Shown in pieces: positions 7,874 to 15,329 of a stretch of 64,000 nt of DNA. This DNA comes from Streptomyces umbrinus. GTDB taxonomy: Bacteria > Actinomycetota > Actinomycetes > Streptomycetales > Streptomycetaceae. Where the stretch lies: NCBI RefSeq assembly GCF_030817415.1, contig NZ_JAUSZI010000002.1:9424001-9488000 (forward strand), read 5' to 3'. The notes beneath the pieces were generated by a model. That model saw only the letters and a list, made by a program, of their open reading frames with translations, searched no databases and had not been told where the DNA came from. Position 1 is the stretch's first letter. Each line of letters starts with the position of its first letter. Made by a program: the position numbers and the translations under genes.

Positions 7874-8398
7874 TCAGGCCTTCTGCTCGGCCAGCAGCCG
7901 GTCCACGATCTCCTCGACGCGCTCGCGCAGCCCCTCCTGGCTCTGGCCGCCGTCGAGCCGCTCGCCGTCGATGACGTACGTCGGGGTGCCGGTCACGCCG
8001 ATGGCCTTGCCCTCGGCCTGGTCGGCGTCGACGATCAGGATGTGCCGGCCGTCGATGAGGGCGGTGTCGAACTCCTCGGCGTCCAGGCCGAGTTCCCCGG
8101 CCACCTCGACCAGGAAGGGTTCTCCCTTACGGTCCAGCTCCTGTACGCGCCCGAGCACCGCCTCGACGTACGGCCAGGCCTGCCCCTGTTCCGCGGCCTC
8201 CTCGGCGGCCTGGGCGGCGGCGAAGGCGTGCTTGTGCTTCTCCAGCGGGAAGTGCCGCAGCCGCAGCTCCAGCCGGTCGCCGTAGCGGGCGCGCAGCGCG
8301 CGCAGGTCGTCGAGGGCGCCACGGCAGTCCGGGCACTGCAGTTCGCACCAGACGTCCAGGACGGGGGCGGCGGGGCGTGCGGGGGAGGAGTCGCTCAT
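7874..8398 (-). CDS. DsbA-family thioredoxin-fold protein
   Basis: This 174-residue protein has a CPDC active-site motif at Cys22-Cys25 and a cis-proline loop GTPTYVIDG near the C-terminus, the two hallmarks of DsbA/FrnE-like oxidoreductases. The helical insertion between them is also typical. There is no signal peptide, so it probably works in the cytoplasm. The ATG at 8398 starts just before the conserved VLDVWCELQC strand; the longer reading frame upstream is the translation of a 16-bp repeat array at 8434-8481 and is not believed to be coding. Confidence 0.88.
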   Translation of the reverse strand: MSDSSPARPAAPVLDVWCELQCPDCRGALDDLRALRARYGDRLELRLRHFPLEKHKHAFAAAQAAEEAAEQGQAWPYVEAVLGRVQELDRKGEPFLVEVAGELGLDAEEFDTALIDGRHILIVDADQAEGKAIGVTGTPTYVIDGERLDGGQSQEGLRERVEEIVDRLLAEQKA

Positions 8399-8433
8399 GA
8401 GTCTCAGTCTTCCAGCCGAGGCTCCAGCGGCCC

Positions 8434-8481
8434 AACCGGGACCTTCCGCCACGGGGATTTACCGCCACCGGGACCTTCCGC
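8434..8481. repeat. Three tandem 16-bp repeats upstream of the DsbA-like gene
   Basis: Units lie at 8434-8449, 8450-8465 and 8466-8481. The outer two differ only in the second base; the middle one is a variant with the same GG/CC framework. They are 36 bp upstream of the start at 8398 and are candidate regulator-binding sites. Confidence 0.6.
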
Positions 8482-8656
8482 CCCTGAGCGAACCCCGGAC
8501 CACTCCTGATCGCGTACGGGGGCCGGGCCCTGAGGAGGAGCCGACCCGGAGATGTCCCTGAGGTCTGCCCGGACCATGGCATACCGGGCAGCGGGCGGTG
8601 CAGGATGGAAGGGACGAATCTGACCCTGCTCGCCCCAGCCATGTCTGGAGGACCGG

Positions 8657-9106
8657 ATGATTGCCGAGACCGTCTGTTCCGCTGTCGCCGCGGCCGGCCT
8701 GGGCATCGCCGCGGTCACCGCGTACCGCAAGCGTTTCCTCATGGCGGTCCGCCTCACCGCGTACTCGCTGGTCCCCCTCGGTCTGGTGATGACCGGGGCC
8801 GTCGAATGGGCGGCGGAGACCGCCTTCAGCCCGATGGCCTGGGCGGGCTTCGGAGTGCTCGGCGGGGCCTGGCTGCTCTTCATGACCTCGCGCGCGGTGG
8901 AGCGGCGCACCGGCGGGACCCGCAAGGAGCGCAAGGCCGCCCGGGCCGCACAGCGCGAGGCGGTGGCCCCCGCGGCCTCGGCACCCTCGCTCGGCGCGGC
9001 ACCGGCCACCCGCCAGGCGGCCCGACCCGCCGCCAAGCCCCGCAAGGCCGAGCAGGGGGAGGACTTCAGCGACATCGAGGCCATCCTCAAGAAGCACGGC
9101 ATATGA
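8657..9106 (+). CDS. Small membrane protein with two or three TM segments and charged tail
   Basis: This 149-residue protein has hydrophobic segments at about 3-22, 32-48 and 61-78, then a basic Ala/Arg/Lys-rich cytoplasmic tail that ends in EDFSDIEAILKKHGI. The start ATG follows GGAGGACC. The family is found in streptomycetes but no function is known to me. Just after the stop, a 13-base stretch containing the last codons (9094-9106) is repeated at 9111-9123, a local duplication of the gene end. Confidence 0.8.
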   Translation: MIAETVCSAVAAAGLGIAAVTAYRKRFLMAVRLTAYSLVPLGLVMTGAVEWAAETAFSPMAWAGFGVLGGAWLLFMTSRAVERRTGGTRKERKAARAAQREAVAPAASAPSLGAAPATRQAARPAAKPRKAEQGEDFSDIEAILKKHGI

Positions 9107-9268
9107 AACGGCACGGCATATGACGCTCTGAAACGACACAGTTGCTCGGGTGCTGCAGGCACCTATCCCAGATCGTGGACCGCTGTGTCACGGATTTCGG
9201 CTAACTCCCCCATAATCCGGGCGTGTTGATCGCGTAGGGCCAGTCCGCTGCGCCATCATCGCCGCGAG

Positions 9269-9421
9269 ATGCTGGACACAACACAGAGCGACACCGCTGC
9301 CCCTTCCGAGGAGCCGCGGGGTTGTCTCTTCGCGCTTTCCCAGCCACCGCTGATGATCTTCCTTGCGGTGATCGGCTGTCTGCTGCTCATGGCTTCGCTG
9401 CACGATCTGCTGCTGCTCTGA
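9269..9421 (+). CDS. 50-residue hydrophobic small protein
   Basis: The ATG at 9269 opens a frame of 50 codons ending in TGA at 9419-9421. The product has a polar N-terminal half with Glu/Asp/Thr and a hydrophobic C-terminal half (PPLMIFLAVIGCLLLMASL), predicting one membrane span. Codon third positions fit streptomycete coding DNA, but the SD (GCGAG) is weak. It lies between the tailed membrane protein gene and the CGNR regulator. No function is recognised. It could be missed by length-filtered gene finders. Confidence 0.6.
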   Translation: MLDTTQSDTAAPSEEPRGCLFALSQPPLMIFLAVIGCLLLMASLHDLLLL

Positions 9422-9462
9422 GCCGTACGCGGAGTCCCTGGCGCCACCCGCCGAGGACTCCG

Positions 9463-10020
9463 TCAGCCCGCCGCCTCCTTGCGACGCGCCCGGTAGGCGG
9501 CCACATGCAGACGGTTTCCGCAGGTGCGGCTGTCGCAGTAGCGGCGGGAGCGGTTGCGGGAGAGATCGACGAAGGCGCGCCTGCAGTCCGGTGCCTCACA
9601 GCGGCGCAGCCGCTCCTGTTCGCCCGCCACCACGAAGAACGCCAGGGCCATGCCGCAGTCGGCGGCGAGATGGTCTGCGACGGACGCGCCCGGCGCGAAG
9701 TAGTGCACGTGCCAGTCGTAGCCGTCGTGATCCGTGAGACGCGGAGTGGTGCCCGCGGCGGCGACCAGCTCGTTGATGAGCGCGGCGGCGGCCCGGGGAT
9801 CCGTGCCCGCGAAGACTCCGGCGAAACGCGTGCGGATCTTGCGCACCGCCGAGAGATCGAGCTCGGACAGGGTGCCGACATCGCTGATGTCGTGGTTCCG
9901 TACGAAATCGTGCAGGGCTGGGAGGTTTGCGAGCCCGTCCGCCGTGTCGTCCTCCGGTGCGGTGTTCACCAGATCTACCACGGCGTCGAGGGCGCACCGG
10001 GTGTCGTGGGTGATCAGCAC
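9463..10020 (-). CDS. CGNR zinc-finger transcriptional regulator (ABATE domain)
   Basis: This 185-residue protein has an N-terminal ABATE-like domain (stress-response/ligand-binding type) and a C-terminal CGNR zinc finger. The finger contains RRCEAPDCRRAFVD, SRRYCDSRTCGNR and a following helix VAAYRARRK, with the four cysteines expected to bind zinc. Such proteins are presumed DNA-binding regulators. The GTG at 10020 follows GGGAGC at good spacing; the longer frame runs into the 27-bp inverted repeat and is not coding. It lies downstream of ssgB on the same strand, but separated by that strong hairpin. Confidence 0.87.
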   Translation of the reverse strand: MLITHDTRCALDAVVDLVNTAPEDDTADGLANLPALHDFVRNHDISDVGTLSELDLSAVRKIRTRFAGVFAGTDPRAAAALINELVAAAGTTPRLTDHDGYDWHVHYFAPGASVADHLAADCGMALAFFVVAGEQERLRRCEAPDCRRAFVDLSRNRSRRYCDSRTCGNRLHVAAYRARRKEAAG

Positions 10021-10173
10021 ATTTCGCTCCCTGGCCTGGGGGTCGGGCGGCTGCCCGCCGATGCTGGCCGATGCTAGCCGCTTACCGACCCGGGGGACGG
10101 GCTCAGTCCCGGCGGACGGCCTCCGGGCACGGGCCGACAGCATCCGCGCGGGACCGCCACGGACGTCTGCGCA

Positions 10174-10233
10174 GGCGCATGCACAGGCGCCGCCACCATG
10201 AACATCCATGGTGGCGGCGCCTGTGCATGCGCC
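10174..10233. terminator. Perfect 27-bp inverted repeat downstream of ssgB
   Basis: The arms at 10174-10200 and 10207-10233 are exact reverse complements with a 6-base loop. This is the longest perfect hairpin seen in the window. It lies 73 bases after the ssgB stop and 154 bases before the CGNR gene, so it most likely ends ssgB transcription. No T run follows on the minus strand. Confidence 0.7.
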
Positions 10234-10305
10234 ATATGCGGTTGTCTGAGCCCGAGCCGTCTCCCCGAGTGGACGGCGCCGGGCGGCTTGGTGCGGAGTC
10301 TCGTC

Positions 10306-10719
10306 CTAGCTTTCGGCCAGGATGTGCGAGAGCTCCGTGTCGAGATCGAAGTGCCGGTGTTCCGTGCCAGGGGGCACGGCGGCGTCTGTTCGCTTCAGGA
10401 ACGACTCCAGGGCCCTCGCCGGGGCCTCGAGCAGGGCCTCTCCCTCCGGAGAGCTCAGGGCGATGCACACGACGCCCTGACCGTGGCTGCGCGACGGCCA
10501 GACGCGGACGTCGCCGGTGCCGGTGGGCCGGTGCAGGCCCTCGGCCAGAAGGTCGCGGGCGAACACCCACTCGACGGTCTCTTCGGCTCCGGTGTGGAAG
10601 GTGGCGTGCACGGCGTAGGGATCGGCCGTGTCATACCGCAGTCCTGCGGGAACAGGCAGTGAGGACTCGCTCGACACAACGAGGCGCAGGTGCAGCTCGC
10701 AGCTGACCGTGGTGTTCAT
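10306..10719 (-). CDS. ssgB: Sporulation-specific cell division protein SsgB
   Basis: This 137-residue protein is recognised as SsgB of the SsgA-like (SALP) family, specific to morphologically complex actinomycetes. It begins MNTTVSCELHLRLVVSSES and carries the family core around LRYDTADPYAVHATFHT and the tail HFDLDTELSHILAES. SsgB is known to bind and position FtsZ, with SsgA, at future septa in aerial hyphae, so it acts at the membrane-proximal division site. The ATG at 10719 gives the standard length; the in-frame extension upstream is not conserved. It stands alone and is followed by a 27-bp hairpin. Confidence 0.97.
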   Translation of the reverse strand: MNTTVSCELHLRLVVSSESSLPVPAGLRYDTADPYAVHATFHTGAEETVEWVFARDLLAEGLHRPTGTGDVRVWPSRSHGQGVVCIALSSPEGEALLEAPARALESFLKRTDAAVPPGTEHRHFDLDTELSHILAES

Positions 10720-10780
10720 AAGCGCCAGGGCCTTTCGCTCAGTGTGCGCTCGGGGATTCGCACGTCGGCGAAATCGACAT

Positions 10781-10804
10781 GCCACCTACGGTGCCGTTGT
10801 AAAC
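10781..10804 (-). promoter_or_regulatory. Candidate sigma-H-type promoter of ssgB
   Basis: On the minus strand GTTTAC (10799-10804) is followed after about 12 bases by GGTGGC (10781-10786). This resembles the GTTT...GGGTA pattern of stress sigma factors of the SigB/SigH group. In S. coelicolor ssgB is known to be SigH-dependent. A start site near 10772 would leave a leader of about 50 bases. The -10 match is imperfect. Confidence 0.4.
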
Positions 10805-10896
10805 CCCTCTGAGTGTTTTGCGTGTCTTTAGGTACCTCTTCCGGCCGAGTGCTCGTTCGCGGAGTACCACCATTCCGGTGACCGGTTTCCGTCGGG

Positions 10897-10902
10897 TAGG
10901 GT
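10897..10902 (+). promoter_or_regulatory. Probable -10 of a leaderless transcript
   Basis: TAGGGT lies 8 bases before the ATG at 10911 and no SD is present between them. The -35 is unclear. Confidence 0.35.
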
Positions 10903-10910
10903 TTGGCCGT

Positions 10911-11345
10911 ATGAATACGGGGAGTGACGAAACGGGGGAGGCCGTCGCGGCGGCCGACGGAGCGAAGAGCGAGCCGGCGCTCGGATCCCGTGCGCCGGAA
11001 TTCATCAAGGCGCGACGGGCGCTGCACCTGAGCTGGCAGGTGGGCGTGTTCATCGTGGGCCTCGCGGTCGTCGTGGCCGGCGTGATCATGCTGCCGCTGC
11101 CCGGACCGGGGTGGCTGGTGATCTTCGGCGGCATGGCGATCTGGGCGACCGAGTTCGTCTGGGCCCAGCTGGTGCTCCGCTGGACGAAGCGCAAGGTGAC
11201 CGAGGCGACACAGAAGGCGCTCGATCCCAAGGTGCGGCGCCGCAACATCATCCTGACGTCCGTCGGGCTGGTGATCATCGCGGTGCTGGTCGGGATCTAC
11301 GTCTGGAAGTTCGGCTTCGAGATGCCGTGGAAGATCAAGGAGTAG
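10911..11345 (+). CDS. TIGR02611/PGPGW-family membrane protein
   Basis: This 144-residue protein has two hydrophobic regions. The first (about 43-63) runs into the family signature LPGPGWLVIFGGMAI, and the last lies at about 118-137. The region between is basic (RWTKRKV). It matches the PGPGW transmembrane family, which is of unknown function and common in actinobacteria. The ATG at 10911 is chosen over an upstream start because the extra residues would fall in the promoter region. It is divergent from ssgB and precedes a tRNA-Val gene. Confidence 0.85.
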   Translation: MNTGSDETGEAVAAADGAKSEPALGSRAPEFIKARRALHLSWQVGVFIVGLAVVVAGVIMLPLPGPGWLVIFGGMAIWATEFVWAQLVLRWTKRKVTEATQKALDPKVRRRNIILTSVGLVIIAVLVGIYVWKFGFEMPWKIKE

Positions 11346-11414
11346 CAGCCCTCCGCATCCTTCGAAGGCGGTCGGAGGCACCCCCTGACATGGGGTAATC
11401 TTCTCCGTGCGCCC

Positions 11415-11486
11415 GGGCGATTAGCTCAGCGGGAGAGCGCTTCGTTCACACCGAAGAGGTCACTGGTTCGATCCCAGTATCGCCCA
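11415..11486 (+). tRNA. tRNA-Val (CAC), copy A
   Basis: The cloverleaf has acceptor GGGCGAT/ATCGCCC, anticodon stem CTTCG/CGAAG and loop TTCACAC, giving anticodon CAC. CCA is not encoded. It differs from the second CAC copy at 22928-22999 by two bases, one in the D loop and one in the T loop. Confidence 0.97.
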
Positions 11487-11639
11487 CCGTGCCGGTTGGC
11501 GGCCGGATCCACAGAGCACGTGGATCCGGCCGCCAATCGCCGTTTCGGCCCGGGTCCGCGGCATGCCGAGGGCCCACCACCTGCACCCCGGGTACGTGGC
11601 CGGCTGGAGCGGGCGTTCCGGTACGTGGCCGACCGGAGG

Positions 11640-12450
11640 GTTCGGAGCGGACGCCTACGTGGATTCCCTGTGACGGATGTGTGTCCGGGTTCCCCGTGCA
11701 GGGCACTGGTTGGGACCTCTCGGCGAGCGCGCCCGACAGCGACCCCGTTGAGTGGCGCTGAACCCAGACGTCTCGGTGGCGGCGCCCGGCTGCGATTCCG
11801 CGAAATGGCGCTGGTCTGGGCCTCTCCGATGACGGCGCCCGCCTGAGATGCCGCGGACTGGACGCTGACCTTTGGCTTCGTGGTGGGAGTGCCCGGCCAT
11901 GGTTTCGCGAGCGGCGTTGAACTCGGGCTTCACGGAGGTGCCCGGTTGTGGCCTCGCGGAGTGGCGCTGGGTCGGCGCCTGCGGAGAGGGCGCTGAACTG
12001 CGGTTTCGTGGAGTGGGCGTTGGGGCCTGGACCTCTCGGAGTGGGCGCTGAGTCCGGGCGTCGCCGAGAGGGTACGCGGACGAGATTTCCCGGAGTGGAC
12101 GCTGGTCCGGGCTTCTCGGAGCGGACGCCCGGACGCGATCCTGAGGAGCGGAAGCCGGCTCGGGCCTCCAGGGGCGGACGCTGAGCCCGGGCCTCCGAAA
12201 AGGACGCTTGGCTGTGATTCTGGCGAGCAGACCTTGGGCTCGGGTCTCCCGGAGCGGACGTCGGCCTCGGCTCCCCGGTGAGGGCGTCAGCCTGCGGTCA
12301 TGCGATGGGCGCCGAGTCTGGGCCCCGCTGAGGAGCCGCCCGGCCATGTTTCCGAGGGCCGGGCGCCCGACCGCGGTCATCCTGAAGTGGATGCCTGCCG
12401 GGTACTCCCGGGCGCAATGGACGCCCGACCGGAGTCCCCCACGGCCCAGC
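11640..12450. repeat. Degenerate tandem array of about 27-bp units
   Basis: By eye at least 26 units can be laid end to end from about 11745 to 12447, with looser copies before. Each unit is 24-29 bases (mean about 27) and carries a core close to CGGAGCGGACGCTG followed after a short gap by CGGGCCTC. Neighbouring units differ at many positions, so the array is old or under diversification. No credible coding sequence was found in it on either strand. Confidence 0.7.
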
Positions 12451-12935
12451 CACCGTGAACTCCCCACCCCCGGCGCACCAACCCAAGCCACCCCACCACC
12501 CCACGCACGACCGCCCCTCCTGACATCCCGCCCCACACCAAGCCCCATCAGGGGCGCGGGGAACTGCGCGACCGGCCACAACGAACCCGCACCCGAAAGC
12601 CCACACAAGCCGCCCTCACCTGAGCAACATGCCTGCTCAAGCCCCCCGGCACACGCAAACACCAGCCACCCCCACCAACCAGCCTCCCGAACGCCCCGCC
12701 ACCAGCCAGCCTCCCGAACGCCCCGCCATCAGCACCCACGCAGGTCCCCGCCCCCGACACCCACCCCCGACTCCCACCACCCCACCAACTCCCCACCCCC
12801 AACCTTCACTCCACCCCCTCCCGAATCCAGCCCACCAAACCCCGTTCGACCACCCGACCAACCCCGCCCCACCTGCACACTCGCCCAGCACTCCCGCCCA
12901 ACACCCCGCCACATCACCCCAGTTCAGGCCGTCGC
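12448..12935. other. C-rich, G-poor tract without genes
   Basis: About 490 bases in which the plus strand is dominated by C and A with runs such as CCCCACCC, giving extreme strand asymmetry. All three plus frames encode proline-rich nonsense. One interspersed repeat (12550-12590) is embedded in it and breaks the asymmetry. Nothing else is recognisable here. Confidence 0.7.
12550..12590. repeat. Interspersed GC-rich repeat (GGGGCGCGGGGAACTG type)
   Basis: This copy reads GGGGCGCGGGGAACTGCGCG then ACCGGCCACAACGAACCCGC. Inverted copies with the same core lie at about 19721-19765, 41698-41757 and 54424-54475. Confidence 0.7.
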
Positions 12936-12973
12936 GCCGGCGACCCCGTTCACACCGATTCCTGTCCGAATCA

Positions 12974-13002
12974 TTGACGCCCGCTAAGACCCTCCGTACC
13001 TT
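12974..13002 (+). promoter_or_regulatory. Promoter of the carbohydrate ABC-transporter operon
   Basis: TTGACG (12974-12979) and TACCTT (12997-13002) are 17 bases apart, a good match to the housekeeping sigma consensus. The start site is expected near 13009, about 60 bases before the GTG at 13069. Confidence 0.65.
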
Positions 13003-13010
13003 GTGCCAGC

Positions 13011-13033
13011 AAGCGCTTACTTGAAACGATTCA
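13011..13033 (+). promoter_or_regulatory. Likely LacI-family operators
   Basis: AAGCGCTT (13011-13018) is a perfect palindrome with the central CG typical of LacI/GalR operators. TGAAACGATTCA (13022-13033) is a second imperfect palindrome with a central CG. Both lie just downstream of the predicted start site, where a bound repressor would block transcription. No LacI-type gene is present in the cluster. Confidence 0.55.
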
Positions 13034-13068
13034 TGGAGCGGACGGCTACGTCGCGGGGAGGCCCGACT

Positions 13069-14358
13069 GTGGGAGAAAACGGGAGTGTTGAGAGGCGGAC
13101 GGTCCTCAAGGCGGCCGGAGCGTCGCTGGCCACGCTGGGGCTGGCCACGACGACGGCCTGCGGGGGAGACAGTGGTGGATCGGGAGACGGAACCGTCGAG
13201 ATCCGCTTCGCCTGGTGGGGCGCGGAGGAGCGGGCCAAGCGCATCAACCAGACCATCGCGCTCTTCGAGAAGAAGTACCCGAAGATCAAGGTGAAGACGG
13301 ACTTCCAGGATTACGTGGCCTTTTGGGAGAAGTTCCAGACGCAGGCCGCGGGCGGAAATCCCCCGGACGTATTCCAGAACGCGGTGGCATATCTGCGGAA
13401 GTACGACAAGAGAAGTGTTCTCCTCGATCTCAAGTCCCAAGTGGACGCGGGAAATCTGAGCCTCAAGAACTTCCGCGCCGGAGTCGAGAAGGTCGGCGAG
13501 GTCGACGGAAAGCTGCTCGGTATACCCGTCGGTTCCAACACGATGTCACTCGTCCTTGACGAGAAGGTCTTCGAGAAGGCCGGGATCAAGCCCGAGGAAG
13601 GGTGGACCTGGGACGAGTACTTCGCCGCCCTCAAGAAGATCCACGACAGCCAGAAGGTGGCGGGGGACACCGGCTACTTCGGGATCATGTACCTCTACGA
13701 CCTCTATCTGCGCCAGAACGGCAAGGCGTTCTTCACGGAGGACGGTCTCGGATTCGACGAGGCCGACCTGACGGAGTGGTGGCAGGACGGCTACAACCGC
13801 GTCAAGGCGGGGATCATCACCGACCCGAAGAAGGTCGAGCAGAACAAGCCCAAGTCCTCCCTGGCCTCCGGCGACGCGGCGTCCGAGTTCACCTGGGACA
13901 ACTTCACCGTGCGCTACGCCACCGAGGGCGACAGCACGTACGGGCTCGCGCCGATCCCGACGACCGACGGCAAGCAGACCGGCCAGTACCTCTCCTCGCT
14001 CATGCTGAGCGGCTCCGCCCGGACCAAGCACCCCAAGGAGGTCGCGCAGTTCATCGACTTCATGGTGCACGACCCCGAGGTCGGCAAGATCATGGGCTAC
14101 GACCGCGGCATCCTCGCCACCACCGAGCAGTTCGACGCGTACAAGCCGACCGACGCCCCGAACCAGGCGATCGCCAAGTACGAGGAGGACGTCGCGGCGG
14201 CCGGGGTCCTCGGGACGATCACTCCGCACCCGGCGGGCGCCGACACCGTCGAAGCCGCGTTCCTGCGCATCGCCGGTGACCTGTCCCAGGGCAAGACCAA
14301 GGTCTCCGACGCGGTGAAGCAGTTCTTCTCCGAGGCCGAGACCGCGCTTGCCGCCTGA
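13069..14358 (+). CDS. Carbohydrate ABC transporter substrate-binding lipoprotein
   Basis: This 429-residue extracellular solute-binding protein is of the family 1 (maltose/oligosaccharide) type. It has a twin-arginine-like signal (ERRTVLKAAGAS) and a lipobox ending TTAC just before GG, so it is probably a Tat-exported lipoprotein. The mature part shows EIRFAWWGAEE, FEKKYPKIKV and late FMVHDPEV features of the family. The GTG at 13069 is preferred because GGGGAGG precedes it at good spacing; earlier ATG codons would overlap the operators. The stop overlaps the permease start by one base. The first third uses more A/T-ending codons than its neighbours. The ligand is inferred to be a rhamnogalacturonan fragment from the downstream enzyme. 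Confidence 0.92.
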   Translation: MGENGSVERRTVLKAAGASLATLGLATTTACGGDSGGSGDGTVEIRFAWWGAEERAKRINQTIALFEKKYPKIKVKTDFQDYVAFWEKFQTQAAGGNPPDVFQNAVAYLRKYDKRSVLLDLKSQVDAGNLSLKNFRAGVEKVGEVDGKLLGIPVGSNTMSLVLDEKVFEKAGIKPEEGWTWDEYFAALKKIHDSQKVAGDTGYFGIMYLYDLYLRQNGKAFFTEDGLGFDEADLTEWWQDGYNRVKAGIITDPKKVEQNKPKSSLASGDAASEFTWDNFTVRYATEGDSTYGLAPIPTTDGKQTGQYLSSLMLSGSARTKHPKEVAQFIDFMVHDPEVGKIMGYDRGILATTEQFDAYKPTDAPNQAIAKYEEDVAAAGVLGTITPHPAGADTVEAAFLRIAGDLSQGKTKVSDAVKQFFSEAETALAA

Positions 14359-15329
14359 TGGGAACAGCAGTGACGACGCTCATCAAGGACTCTCCGCCGG
14401 ATACCCCTCAGGCGCGTCCCGGTCCCCCCGCCGCCGTCAAGCGGCGGGGCCGCCGGGAGAATCTGGCCGGCTACCTCTTCATGTCCCCGTGGATCGCGGG
14501 CTTTCTGCTGCTGACCGCGGGGCCGATGGCCGCCTCGCTCTATTTCGCGTTCACCGACTACAACCTCTTCGACTCCCCGAAGTGGATCGGCCTCGACAAC
14601 TTCACCAAGATGCTCGACGATCCGCGCTGGCAGAAGTCGGTGGAGGTGACGGCGAAGTACGTCGTCATCGGCACCCCGCTGAAGCTGCTGCTCGCGCTGG
14701 GCGTCGCCCTGCTGCTCGCGCAGAGCCGCCGCGGGCAGGCCTTCTACCGCGCCGCGTTCTACGCCCCGTCGCTGATCGGCGCGAGCGTCTCCGTCGGCTT
14801 CGTGTGGCGCGCGCTGTTCTCCGACGACGCCGTCGTGGACCGTACGCAGTCGTTCTTCGGCTGGGACGTGGGCGGCTGGGTCGGCAACCCGGACTGGGTG
14901 CTCTACAGCCTGGTGGCGCTCACCGTCTGGCAGTTCGGGGCGCCCATGGTGATCTTCCTCGCCGGGCTCAAGCAGGTGCCCAAGGAGCTGTACGAGGCGG
15001 CCGAGGTGGACGGCGCCGGGCCGTTCAAGCGGTTCTGGAGCATCACCCTGCCGATGATCTCGCCGGTGCTGTTCTTCAACGTCCTGCTGGAGACCATCCA
15101 CTCCTTCCAGATCTTCGGCTCGGCGTACGTCGTCTCCAACGCCACCTGCGGACCGGCCGACTCCACGCTCGTCTACACCTGTTACCTGTACCAGAAGGGC
15201 TTCAAGGAGGCCCAGATGGGCTTCGCCTCCGCGATGGCCTGGATGCTGCTGCTTGCCGTGGCGCTGGTGACGGCGGTCCTCTTCTGGTCCCAGAAGCGGT
15301 GGGTGCACTACGAGGAGGCCTCCCGATGA
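14358..15329 (+). CDS. Carbohydrate ABC transporter permease, MalF-type
   Basis: This 323-residue inner-membrane permease has six predicted spans after a Pro-rich cytoplasmic N-terminus. The EAA loop, which docks the ATPase, reads EAAEVDGAGPFKRFW at about residue 213. The ATG at 14358 overlaps the upstream TGA; a GTG at 14370 is an alternative start. It forms a heterodimer with the next gene product. Like many streptomycete sugar importers the operon has no ATPase gene, so a shared ATPase such as MsiK probably energises it. Confidence 0.92.
   Translation: MGTAVTTLIKDSPPDTPQARPGPPAAVKRRGRRENLAGYLFMSPWIAGFLLLTAGPMAASLYFAFTDYNLFDSPKWIGLDNFTKMLDDPRWQKSVEVTAKYVVIGTPLKLLLALGVALLLAQSRRGQAFYRAAFYAPSLIGASVSVGFVWRALFSDDAVVDRTQSFFGWDVGGWVGNPDWVLYSLVALTVWQFGAPMVIFLAGLKQVPKELYEAAEVDGAGPFKRFWSITLPMISPVLFFNVLLETIHSFQIFGSAYVVSNATCGPADSTLVYTCYLYQKGFKEAQMGFASAMAWMLLLAVALVTAVLFWSQKRWVHYEEASR

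Noticed and set aside
11640..12450. CRISPR array
   Set aside because: Units abut each other and are degenerate; there are no unique spacers between constant repeats and no cas genes.
11655..12662. A 335-codon minus-strand frame over the tandem array
   Set aside because: It is a by-product of units whose length is a multiple of three. The product is repetitive, has no domain and varies in unit length.
12208..12987. A proline-rich plus-strand frame of 259 codons
   Set aside because: It follows from the C-rich tract. Composition is Pro/Thr/His noise and all three frames look alike.
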